64,000 bases of DNA. It comes from Hydractinia symbiolongicarpus. Taxonomy: Eukaryota; Cnidaria; Hydrozoa; Anthoathecata; Hydractiniidae. The stretch covers positions 21,887,001 through 21,951,000 of the forward strand of contig NC_079885.1 of the NCBI RefSeq assembly GCF_029227915.1. Direction: 5' to 3'. The first letter of the stretch is position 1; each line of letters begins with the position of its first letter. The notes under the pieces are model-generated. The model was not told the origin of the DNA, made no database searches, and was given only the letters and a program-made list of their open reading frames with translations. Shown here piece by piece: positions 50,903 to 62,800 of this stretch. Both the position numbers and the translations under genes were made by a program.

Positions 50903-51960
50903 CTACAAACAAGTGATTATCAAACTCATAAAAGACAAGGGTAAATTTCTATTTTGGTTCGAGGTATTAGTCAAAACAGGGTACTGAAACCAACAAGTTT
51001 TCTTACATCTCCGTTCGAGCATGTCATAAGCTTCTTTGCCTCTATCTTTACCTCCCTCAGCCAGGTAAAAACGTGCCACTGCAGGGCTAACTTTGCAAAA
51101 ACCAATAGTAGTCCACAACACCACTATGTACTGCAAAACATCCACAACAAGTCTCTCTTGGTTATCGCAGTCCACAAATTTGTTAAGGACCACCTTCATA
51201 GAATCTAATTGGGTGTCTTTAAAATTACCATAACCACTTTCAACATTATGGTACATCAAATGGTGTGGCATCAATCTCTGTCCATCAATTTCAACTACTT
51301 TGTGTTTGAATACATCAAGGCGATAATTTGGTCTTTTCCCCAACAGCACTTGGTGGATATATTTATCACACAACTCTGCAAATTGTGTTATGGATTTGTC
51401 TTGTATCTCGTTAATAATATCATCCATTTTAGTCAACATAGATTCGTCAACCTTTTCAACTGAAATCAATCAATGAAAATAAGGGATAATAAAACTTTTT
51501 TAAAGGTACTACACAAATAGCAATATAGAAAATTAGAGCTACTACCATATATGGGAACAGAAAAAAATATGCCTGTTGCGATGTGAAACCTTCACTCAAA
51601 GGTGAATAATAAGTAACTATCTCTACTTGGCAAACAAGAACTGATGCATCCTGAAATTTTCAATTTTTTTGTAAACCTGTAAAATTCACAATTTAGCAAG
51701 AAAGATTACAAAATGAAAATTTAATGATGTCGCACAATTTTTTAACATAATCAGAAAAAAAAATTTCAAGTTGGTGGATTATGTTTTTTTTTTTCATTTT
51801 ACCGAGAATTAATGTATATATAAAAAGATAATATTCAAACAGATTTCCAGAAATGGAATGAGATAAAGTAAAGCTTACCAGAAAATTCATCAGCATCTTG
51901 ATCAATCCAATACTTCAATGATTTTAATGCATCACCAACTGCAATGCTAATAACAGACAT
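50903..51960 (-). CDS. Two-exon gene, unknown family
   Basis: Exon 51960-51879 (27 codons plus one base, donor GTAAGC) joins 51459-50903 (acceptor TTTCAG) in phase, giving 212 residues. The product begins MSVISIAVGDALKSLKYWID and is rich in helices. It has a conserved-looking core (GFCKVSPAVARFYLAEGGKD) and a short disordered end (TNTSNQNRNLPLS). No signal peptide or membrane span is seen, and no domain was recognised. A possible donor (GTAAGA) just after EAYDMLERR could lead to another exon, in which case the last ~25 residues are intronic. It lies 300 bases upstream of the recombinase gene on the same strand. Confidence 0.5.
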
Positions 51961-52071
51961 GTTTTTATTTATTTTATTGATATATATAATTGATATGATA
52001 TAATCTAAAGAATAATTATATATATAAAACAAGTATTTCATAATATTCTGGATTAGTAGAATACATTGTTG

Positions 52072-52823
52072 CAGTCTTGGTCATGAATATTTGTACCCGC
52101 GTGCGGTTGTACGTACGCCTACACTAATACAGGCGTGCAATCAGTATCGCACGCCTAGCTTATGATTTTGGCGTGCAATTATTACATTCAGGAGAGCGGC
52201 AGCGCAGAGTTTTTAAAGCATTGTTTTTTACTTTTTATTTGCTTCTTTTTCGTTTGTTGACTTATTTATTTTAGCAACAAAATGTTTACAAACCATGTTC
52301 ACAACAAGCCGCCATATTGAATGAAGCATGTGAAAAATGAATAACCAACTTTAATCTGCGAAGACTCTTAATTGACTTTCCTGTACAGTTCCGCTTTGCA
52401 TTAAACTGTGCCTGTGACAAGTATTTTTGAAGCATGTCACCGGCGACTTCTGCGATATTCAACTTAATAATGCCCTGACCTTCGGTTCGTAAATAGCATT
52501 TCCATTTGTCATCGTCTTAAGGAGATCAATACAAGGGTAATGAAGAAATTTTTTGCCAGCTGAAAAACAAAAAAAATATTGTCGACGCAATGCCGAGGCA
52601 AAACATTTGAAATGTATCTCACGTTTTAATCTCACATTTTAATGAAGGTGGGTATTTAATAGAAATACATTTTAGAGATACATTTTAACGCAGAAGAACA
52701 ATTATGTATTGGGTAAAGTTTGGGTAAGGGATTACTCTAAAATAGCTCAGTTCTGCTTGGCGTGTGTACAAAGTAGAACGGAGGCATGCGGGTGCGATCG
52801 CACGCCATTCATGACCAAGACTG
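52072..52823. mobile_element. 752-bp MITE with CAGTCTTGGTCATGAAT ends
   Basis: The ends are inverted copies starting CAGTCTTGGTCATGAAT (52072 inward and 52823 inward), and both continue into 'cgcacg'-type GC-rich words. The hexamer TTGTTG flanks both ends (52066-52071 and 52824-52829). The CAG start suggests hAT, though hAT normally makes 8-bp duplications. A partial GTCGGC-type repeat (52380-52660) is nested inside. Confidence 0.75.
52380..52660 (-). repeat. GTCGGC-type repeat, copy 3 (inverted, nested)
   Basis: It is the reverse complement of blocks in the copies at 33811-34456 and 35945-36660, including GCCAGCTGAAAAA, 'ttgtcatcgtctta', GCATGTCACCGGC and TGAAATGTATCTCACG. Confidence 0.6.
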
Positions 52824-52829
52824 TTGTTG

Positions 52830-54140
52830 ATGCACAATACTTAATGTCTTAAATGGAAATATTTCCAACCCTAAGAAATAAATACATATATACTTTAAAT
52901 TTAAAAAAAAGGATGTATAAATACTTTGTCAATACAAAATTATTTCTCAAATTGATCTAAAGCAACCCATATGCTACAGTTAAACTTTTTGCCAATTTGG
53001 ATTGCTGCCTGTCTTGTAACTGCAATACTTAACTAATATATTTGCCTTAAACCTGGTATATATATATTTTAATAAAATAAATAATATGGCAGCCTTTCTA
53101 ATTTAATTTTTTTACACGATACGTTACTTTCCTGCATTGCCAACACGTTACGCTTTTTAAAAAATGGGAATTTTAAAATAAAGAATTTAAAAAATATCTT
53201 TACTATCAAAACTAAATTATAATGATTTATAATGGGAAACAGCTTAACACAGTTTTGTTCTAGAGAATTAATTTTGCACACCAGTAATGTAAATTACAAA
53301 AATACACCTTGAACATGGTATAATAAAAAAAAATTCTTTAAGATAACAAGGATAGCTTTAAATTTTATTCTAGAGTCTTCTTCTCAGAAATGTTGTATTA
53401 ACACTTTGCATATTAGCATTAACTAGCTTGTAAAGAAATGTTATTCATTAGATGCCAAAGTCAACACATGTAGTAAAAAAGTTGTATATTTATTACCCTA
53501 AAAACATGCACCATACAACAAATGTTGTCTGAATATTCAAAAATATATAAAACAGAGTTTAAATGAAAATTGATGCTTTGAAAGTTCTGAAAGGCTTTCT
53601 TCTTAAAAATTCAAGAAGAACTATTCGTGTAACAAAAGTAAAATCTAATCACTAATAAGACCTAAAAATACACACTGATAGGAGCACAAAAAAGTTAATT
53701 AGAAAATTTATCTAAGAATTTAAAAACTGCACATATGTTAAAAAATACTTGTTAATTTATTTGTGCCACTAAAAAAATTTAAGAGCCTGTCCAACCTTGA
53801 ATAAACAAACAAATATCCATCTACGCCCTTGTCGTACAGGGATGGTAAAATCGTGATTTTATTTGACTGCCCTTTTGTCTAGGATAGTATTTTATACAAA
53901 TATTTAATTTATCTGACCTAATTGTGGGTGTGAATGTACTAAGTATATAGTTTACCATGTAGAAAAAGTTATGTCACAATTCAATCCGTAGATGTAAGAA
54001 TTCTTGAATGCAAATCAAGCAGTCGCTCACTCACTCACATATTGATTTTTAAGTGTCATTTTTACACTAAGAAAATGACCTACACACCCCTCTTAGCGTC
54101 CTAACAACCCGCAAGTTAGTGTACAAATGACGTTAAAAAA
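52830..54140. other. Non-coding stretch
   Basis: AT-rich sequence with no recognisable exon, repeat end or RNA gene. Confidence 0.4.
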
Positions 54141-54149
54141 TCAAAAATA

Positions 54150-54395
54150 GATACAAGTGACCAACACAGTAATATTTGCTTAATCGACAGAGCATGTGAC
54201 TTATGTCGAAAAGTTAATGGATTTGATCTTAACATAAAGGTTGTTGTCTAGTTGTACAAAAATTTCTGTAGCTCAAATGGGATCTTTAAACACTATATAA
54301 ACAACTTTTGTGGTCCCTCTTGGAAAGAATTAACAGGGTATGTGCCTGTAATTAGTGAGGCTAATTACCAATAAAACACAGATATAAGGGGGTGA
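54150..54395 (+). repeat. tRNA-derived SINE copy, diverged
   Basis: The head (about 54178-54240) contains AATCGACAGAGCATGTGACT and a weak B-box-like GGATTTGATC, as in tRNA-derived SINE promoters. The body matches the copies at 37130-37436 and 55500-55830: GTAGCTCAAATGG, GGTCCCTCTTGGAAA, ACAGGGTATGTGCC and GTGAGGCTAAT. Confidence 0.55.
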
Positions 54396-54959
54396 CTGGC
54401 TCATACCACTGTATCTTTGTAGATCAACCCAACTTTGTTTACTTATTTTTCATTCTTTAAATGAAAACATTACATTTCCATTAGGCCATAAAGGCGTTAA
54501 GCCATAAAAGATGTAGAGCCGCCACAAAGCTGGGAAGCCATCAAGATGGTAAAAGAGTAATTCAAAAAGGGGAAATTTTAAAGTTGTTCCTCTAGCTAGC
54601 TTATTAAGATTATAAACACTACTGTAACTACATCAAAAGTACAATTAGCTAGCTAGCTGGCTAGCCATTGCTAGCTGCAGCTCTCTAGATTAGCTTGCTA
54701 CTTAGCCATAGCTAGCTACAATTATTGATACTATGGTAAGAAGACCTAACCTAGCTAGTAGGTAGCTATGTAAAGCAAAACCAAAATTCATTCTTTGTGA
54801 AGCTATTTAGTTAAATAGCTAAAAGAATAAAGATTGGGGAGCTTATTAAAAAAATAAGCCACATAAATACCCATAAACTTAATAATAAATAAAGCCAACG
54901 GATCAACAAACCTTTCGTCCATTCATCTTGAATAGACAATAAAAAATATGAAATGCGCA

Positions 54960-55145
54960 CGCGCGTAACAAATCTCCCCGATCCCGTAACTAATCTCCCC
55001 TAATTCGTAACTAATCTCCCCTAAAAAATCCACGTAACAAATCTCCCCTACGGCCGGCGTAACGAATCTCCCCTAAATGTAACGAATCTCCCCTAAATGT
55101 AACGAATCTCCCCTAAAGTTCCGTAACTAATCTCCCCGTGAATCT
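54960..55145. repeat. Eight-copy GTAACNAATCTCCCC motif cluster abutting (TATC)n
   Basis: Eight copies of CGTAAC(A/T/G)AATCTCCCCT, plus a partial ninth, are spaced 17-30 bases with short variable spacers (including a GC-rich CGGCCGG spacer). The last copy merges into the tetranucleotide array. Isolated copies occur at 46130-46900. Confidence 0.85.
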
Positions 55146-55147
55146 CC

Positions 55148-55347
<200 letters not shown>

Positions 55348-55499
55348 TCTTTCATGTTAAACATACGGCTTCTCTATTTTATTGGTATGATGCAGGAATT
55401 TATGGGCCTCTATTTTGCTCTGCACGCTTTTTTCTGCTTACCTCAACCTTGGTGTATTTGTGCAAATTTCAACCTTGAATTCTTTTAATATCAAGGATG

Positions 55500-55830
55500 A
55501 AACGCGTATACAGGGTTAGATACCCCTTGGCGGCGATTATGGGGAATTGAATATTACCATAGCCCCGGTTTACCCAAGCCATGTGAAATTAAGGAGATGG
55601 TGCAATGTGTGGTTCGTTGGGTGTGGCAGGGAGTTGTCTGGCAGAGCACTGACCTTAATTGAGTTCGCGTAACTCAAAGAGAGCATTAAATCAAATACTC
55701 CAAAAAGAGCAAATACTCCAGGACTCCCTATCAAAGCCATGACCCCTCCTGGAAATAATAGACAGGGTATATCCATCGATATTTGTGAGGCTAACCATGT
55801 AAAATATGCACATCTACCTATCATCTCTAA
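55500..55830 (+). repeat. SINE copy without expanded tail
   Basis: The body is nearly the same as 37130-37436 ('catagccccggtttaccca', 'cccctcctggaaataataga', 'cagggtatatcc', 'catgtaaaatatgcacatct'). It ends in a short 'acctatcatct', so the tetranucleotide tail here is unexpanded. An internal duplication of 'aaatactcca' is present. Confidence 0.65.
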
Positions 55831-58800
55831 GTACACATTTTAGAAATTGGCATTGTGGCATGCTTTCACAATATATATAGCTATACACCTAAACAAAAGT
55901 TCAAATATAAAAAAAACAGTTTTTCATGTGACTATAGCAAAGAGAAAAAAAAACAATTTGACATAATTATTTATTGACAACCATCACAGGTTTGTTGTCT
56001 CACAAAATGTTGAATGTTCTGCAATATTTACTGCATGTCATCGAGATCACCAAATTTAACACATTCTTAGTAATTCCGTCAGGTAGAACGTCACCAGATA
56101 GCTTTGCGCGGGGGATAACTTCTCGGAGCTTTGATTGCCCCGGAGTAGTCGCGCAAGAATCAAATTTGTTTACATAAAGCCTGGAATTCAGTAAATAATT
56201 CAGAAAGAAGAAAAACTTGTAGATTCCACGCAACATGAAGGTCTAGGATCCGAACGATAAAACAGCGAGAAAAGGGAAGGGATTTTGCTTTTAAAACCAT
56301 TTGTTAAAAACCTACGTCTACGCACTTCAAAGCAGTGTAGTGCAAATTATTCCTCTAAATTATCTTTACTCATATTGTCACTTATATTGTCTGCTGCAAA
56401 AGATGTTCGAAAAATTTTGATCTATAGTATAAACTGTTAATTTAATTTAAGATTTGTTAATTTAAGATTTAACTCACGTTAACACATTATAACGGAAGAA
56501 AACATTCTTAGCGCAAACATTCTTAAGTGCCCTCGATATGTAGTAAATAACTCCGTCTCCGATAGCGAAAAAGCGAAAAGTCCCCGAGAACGGATTTTTT
56601 CTTGGTGTAGCTCCCGCGTGAAAAAGTACGCTGTCCAGCCAACGGTAACACGTATCTATATTTATTTTTTGTTGGTTGCGGAGTTTAGTTTTCGCCAAAA
56701 CTTGAAACTAAAATCTAATAAGCCTTTTTTTGCTGATGAGCGACACATATGTACGCATCTTCCCTCATTCGCGTGTTCCCAAAAGTTACTAAGTTAATTA
56801 GCATATTCCCTACACTGTTTATTGTGGTGTGGTAACAAGAGTGATTCATACGATATATGGCAAATATACTAAAAAATTGTCAGAGGTCTAACTTTTTCGT
56901 TACCGTAAAAGTAAGTGAATGAAAAATGGTAGAAAAGTCGCGCGTAATAACGTGCGTCTGATGTTCTCTTTGGTAGTTTTCTTCTCGATTTTCAAGTTAT
57001 TTTCTCTTTTGTTATTAGGAACTTTTATTAGGAACTTGGGAGTCGAGATGTTATTGTTTTAGAAACAAACCACAAAATGTGTTTGTCCTCCTTATTTATA
57101 GCTGCTAACATGGGAAATTAGCCACCTAAGCGCACAGTCACCACGGATAGCTAGATATAGATAACAAAGTAGATTTAGAAACAGTTTCCGTATATGGAAA
57201 CTGTTTTAAAAGAATTCAGAAACCATATTTTATGTTTTTTCTGTAAATCAGAAATTGTTTCATTCTTCAATATCCATTTCTGTGTTTGACTGGGGGTAAA
57301 ATAGCTTTTTTTGAGACAGGAGTAAATTTAATCAAAACTCCAGTATAATAGTGAGAGAACCTCCGAAGAACACCCTGGTTCTATATAATATATATTTTTT
57401 TAACTTAGGTTTTCTATTGATCGAAAAATTATAATGCGGAAACCCAAGGGGCCTTCCGTTAGTTAGATTCAGACCCCCTCCCCCCTTTTTTAGTGGATTT
57501 CTGTCTGTGAAATACACACATTCGGATAAATTTTTAGAAGGCTCAAGGGCATGTTTTGTATATAAAAGTTATCGGAATTGATGAAAAGAGGAATTATGCT
57601 CACCAACGATGAAGAATGTTCAGGCCACTAACAAATTTTTAAAATTTCTCAATCCTTAGCGGTTTTCTTTTTCAAGCTTCAGACCCCCTCCCCCTCTTAG
57701 CGGCGATATCCCGCTAACGGGGCCTGAAAAATTTTTTCGAAGGCCCCCAAGAAGGTTACATGATGCGAAAGATGGAAAAACTAAAATTGGTTTTCGTATT
57801 CATAAAACTGTTTTGATATGTGTAGCTACCTTATCCCAAACTGCTAGCTATCTATACAAATTACATCATAGTTTCTCGCCCACTGCTTGCATGCATTTGA
57901 GCATCCGTGTAAAACAAGTATATATATAGCTACATTTTTTCTACAATTTTTTTATTATTTGTGTAAAAATTACGTTTTTGTTGACACAATAACCATTTCG
58001 CTTTGATTTCAACATCATTAAATCGTTTCCTTTCGCTCTAGTTTAATTTAGGTGTAAAAAATACATTCTGAATTGTTTTTAGCTATGAAAACAACAATTC
58101 TTGCGGTCAGATTTGCGTCATAATACTTGTTGAACCAATCACGGGCCAGTATTCAGGTTAAGCAGCCATATGAAATGGTGTACAAATGCCATAATCATAA
58201 TGTGTTTGTGGTGAAACCTTTATAAATACAATACTGGATTTTTCAATGAAGTCTTTTTTTTTAGTCAAATCTTTAATATGTTTTAGATACTGCTTAATTT
58301 TTGCCATTTTGCGACCTTTTAACGCTGTTTTACTTATAGTTCTGTTTAATTAAGGTTGGTACTGTGAAGGTTTGACTGTGAAAAGTCCACTTTGTACCCC
58401 ATCGGAGAGCTCGAATGAGAACATTTGACCGCAGGAATAGTGGACCTAAAGCCATTCTTATTTTGTTTTTAATTTTTAGCAAAATCCTAGGTTTATGTTC
58501 TTATAAAGTTGTTCTTATAAGAAATCATGTATATAATTTTAAAAAAAATTCATTGTCTTAACATTCCTCTTCAAAAAAGAAAAATATGAGGTAAATTATA
58601 TACTCAAAGAATATCTCTTTTAAGTAGTTAAGAGGATCATTACCTTTAATACAAGATGTTAAATGGAGTGCTAAAATTGTGGTGCTTAAAAATCTCAGTA
58701 TTTAGTTATAAAATGTCACGATCAAAACTAGTATTTTAGATTGCATTATTTTAAAATATGTATATTTAAAAATCCAAAAGCAAACAACTAAACAGCCAAC

Positions 58801-59500
58801 AAAAGGTTTCGTCTACAACGAAATATTTTTTCCATTTCATAAGATAAATCAAATGCCTCAATAATTTTGTTCATCAGTGCGTGTGGGGTGCAAAAGTTAG
58901 AACAAAATTCCTTTACCATCTGTAAAGGGACTATATATCGTTTTGGTGTGGGAACATACAAAGAGCAAATTCCATAAAAGTTCACGGCCAGAAATTTAAA
59001 AATTGAAATTGTGAGTAAGCCATTAATTAAACTATATAACTACTTGTGGGACAAACAATATTTAATGATAATTAAATTACGTAAAGTTGAAGGGCAGCTA
59101 ATAACGATATTTAACATTACTGGGATGGATCATGAAATTTCTTCCTAAATAATATTCTGTTAATATCTTAGTTTTTTTTTACTTTTTTACTTTTGTTTTC
59201 CAAAAGACAATTATAAAAAGATTAAAACATCTTAGTAAGTTTTTAAAGCTTGAATTATAGAATCACAAGAACGCTACTGAACAGAACATATAAAGATTGC
59301 TGTATATATTCCTTTAACAATATTTATAACAAATGACATGAATAACACACATTTAAAATTTAATTTGAACAAAGTTTATTAAAATAACAACAATAATTAC
59401 CTTACTTCACTTACATGGTTTAATATTCTCTCTCAAAAATGATTTCCTTGCTCTCTATAAAACATCATTCTGGAGATCAATTTTTCTTTTGTGTTGAATG
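55831..59500. other. Non-coding stretch
   Basis: No supported gene. A minus-strand open frame at 58985-58788 (ending FDLSYEMEKIFRCRRNLLLAV) is not random-looking but has no partner exon or recognised domain. Positions 57183-57210 form an 11-bp-stem hairpin (AAACAGTTTCC, loop GTATAT). Confidence 0.35.
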
Positions 59501-59539
59501 TTATTCTAATCATTTTATTTTTCTTAGTCTGTTATAAAA

Positions 59540-59690
59540 TCCTGAAAAAAAAATGAAACGTTTAATTCGTTTATGATACGATTATCAAACAATGTAAAAA
59601 TATATGAAACGATTTCCATAAGATAAAAATTGTTTTAATTTGTATAAAAAATGAAACAATCTTAAAGACGATCCTTAAATATTTATGGAA
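59540..59690. repeat. Decayed right end of the Harbinger-type MITE family
   Basis: It matches the last ~130 bases of the element at 32522-33457: 'atgaaacgtttaattcgttt', 'atgatacgattat', 'gaaacgatttccata' and a terminal 'cttaaagacgatcc'. No matching left end was found. Confidence 0.6.
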
Positions 59691-59886
59691 AAAGTAACTT
59701 CTTGCAAAAACAAGTCAATTAGAAATGCAAGTATAAGCGTAAAATGTAACTCTATTCATGATGATCTTTAGCTACTTATAACATAATACGACAATGTCAA
59801 TGGGACCTTTTGGAATAAAAAAGGTCTGTTCTTACTGTCTAATTTTTATTCAATTTCAAATCTTGCTCTTTTAGAAAGAATAAAAA

Positions 59887-62800
59887 ATGCACTTATACCA
59901 ACTCACACTGCAGAAGTCATCAGCAATTTACAATGCTGTCCATGGCAACTTTTCTGGCACTAAACTTCAGGAAATAGCTGTTTCTCGAGGAAAGGTATTG
60001 GAGCTTTTACGACCTGATCCAAATACTGGTAAAGTTCATCCTCTGTTTGCCACAGAAATATTTGGAGTTATACGTGACCTAATGGCTTTCAGATTGACAG
60101 GAGGAACGAAAGGTATGTGGTGGGGAGAAATTTAAGTTTAACACAAGAATCTTTATAACTTGTTTTCAACGAAGTTTGTTTTTCTCCTTTTTTTATATTG
60201 TGACTGCATGGATTTTTTTTAAAATGTGTGAATACTTGTCTAATACTAATAGTTGTCTAAAATTTATTTAATGATATAAATGTAGTAAACTGTTCTCCTA
60301 CAAATTCACACAGGTACCGAACACTTGCAACACGAATACAGTAAATATATACGGAAAATGGTTATGCACGATTATCAGATAAACGATACAATGTGCATCA
60401 CTAATACTCACAACGAAAAACAGTTCCCTAGACATTAGTAATTAAATTATGACTCAATAAAGTATAACACAAGCACGAACACAACTATACAACTAATGGT
60501 ACTCATCTTTAAATTGAAATAAAGATCTTTACCAAAATTCCCCTTGGGCTATTTTATATCTTTTCTCTCTTTACATGACTGCCACACCAGCTGCAAATGT
60601 TGCACCTTGTACTGTACCACCCATGTTAAACAAACCTGTTTTATTTTACAAGGACTGCAGAAAACTTTCAATTGTGTTTCATCTGTTTAAATAGATAAAA
60701 AAAAGTGTCAGTTTAGAGCCTACAGTACAGTCTGAATGTAATCTACCGCGGACGCAAAACTCGCACGAATAGTTACATAGCTTTTGTTTTTTTAAGAAAA
60801 TAATTGCCTCGCTGATAAACAATGACCCCACGCGATCAATTGTTTAATCACAATAGGTTGCAAGATCAATTTTAGCAATCTATTTTGAGCGAACTCTTTT
60901 GAAAATTTTATTTGCAGTAATTAAGCGTTTTTTTAAATCGCATTTTAAAAGTTTATAAACGAAAAGCGGCGATAGAAATGTTTTTTAGATTGCATTTTAA
61001 AAGTTTAAGAACGAAAAGCAGTGATAGAAATGTTTTTTTAGATCGCATTTTAAAAGTTTAAAAACGAACAGCGGCGATATAAATATTTTTTTAGATCGCA
61101 TTTTAAAAGTTTAAAATTGAAAAGCGGCGATAGATATGTTTTTTAGATCGCATTTTAAAAGTTTAAAAACGAAAAGCAGCGATAGAAATGTTTTTTAGAT
61201 TGCATTTTAAAAGTTTAAAAACAAAAAGCGGCGATGGAAATGTTTTTGTAGATCGCATTTTAAAAGTTTAAAAACGAAAAGCAGCATTTAATAGTTGTGA
61301 ACAATGCTTTTTGTATGTTTCTTAGATTAAACGCGCTGGAATTTTTTTAAGTAATTAAATCAACAATACATTCTCGCGCAATGTATTTGTACTTCGCGAA
61401 AGATTTTTATTATTTAATTACTTCACGCTAATACTTAAGGGAATAACTTATCAATACATTTACACAATGCATCTCGCTATTACAAGAAATATAATTGCTC
61501 CGATATTTCTTCGCGAGCACATTGTTTTTTAACACGCAAATATAAACTCGCAAAACGCTCAAGGGATTTAATTATAACAAAAGACAAACGACTGCCGTCC
61601 TCCACGCAAAGGTGTGATATTAGCGTGTAGATTACATTCAGACTGTACTGTAGGAGATTGAATCATTTTAATGCATTTTTCTTTATCGTGTGAAAATTAG
61701 TATGGACTAAGTGTTTAAATGTTAATAAAAACAATAAGAGTTGGTTTGTTATACCATTGTCAATGTTTTGTAGTTGCACGCTTTTAATTATCTACCACAC
61801 CTTGTTCGATTTAAAAAAACTCGTTCTTAGCATATACAATTTGGATTTACAGACAAAATAACAAAATAATAACTCAGATAAGTTATTTTTAGATTACCTT
61901 GCAGTTGGTTCAGATTCTGGACGAATTGTCATCTTGGAATATCTTCCAGCAAAGAATTGTTTTGAAAAAGTACATCAAGAAACCTTTGGAAAAAGTGGAT
62001 GCAGGAGGATTGTCCCAGGTCAATACCTCGCTGCTGATCCGAAAGGTCGAGCTATCATGATAGGTATTGACACTTAACAATGCGTTGCCTTTTCCATGCT
62101 AGGATGTCATTTCAAAATTTAAAATAATGCTTCTTTTTCCAGGTGCTGTTGAGAAACAAAAATTTGTTTATATTTTAAATCGAGATGCACAAGCAAGGTT
62201 GACTATTTCTTCACCTCTTGATGCACACAAATCACACAACATCGTCTTCCACACTGTGGGTATTGATGTTGGCTTTGAAAACCCCATGTTTGCATGCCTA
62301 GAGTTGGATTACGAAGAAGCAGATGTGGACCATACTGGTGAAGCTGCACAGGCTGCGCAACAGACACTAACCTTCTACGAACTTGATCTTGGTTTGAACC
62401 ATGTTGTCAGAAAATATAGTGAACCTTTGGAAGAATTTGCAAATCTGTTAATTTCAGGTAAAAAATTATTTCGAGTAATTCAACTTGTATTGTCTTGTTT
62501 TAAGAATAAAATATTTTATATATATGTGCATGGAGTTCAATATCTGTGTGAGTTGTCATCAACAAACAAACAATGAATAAGAACGAATAAGTTCACAGAA
62601 AAAAATTATTAAACCCTGAAACATTGCTCTGGTTATTGTTATGAAAAGAAGTACCTTTGTGAAGGAGAAATAAAAAAAATTTATACTGTACTATATCAAA
62701 GTATACTAGCAATTCAACCATACAAAAAAATTTGCTGATTAAACTTTGTTTTCTCTTGCTACCTCATCTATGCCAAATCAATATTTGCTGTAGTGAATGC

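Noticed and set aside
54960-55145. CRISPR-like repeats with spacers
   Set aside because: The 'spacers' are only a few bases, vary in length and the genome is eukaryotic.
58788-58985. Minus-strand frame NFYGICSLYVPTPKRY...
   Set aside because: The composition looks protein-like, but there is no partner exon or known domain; kept only as a note in the region entry.
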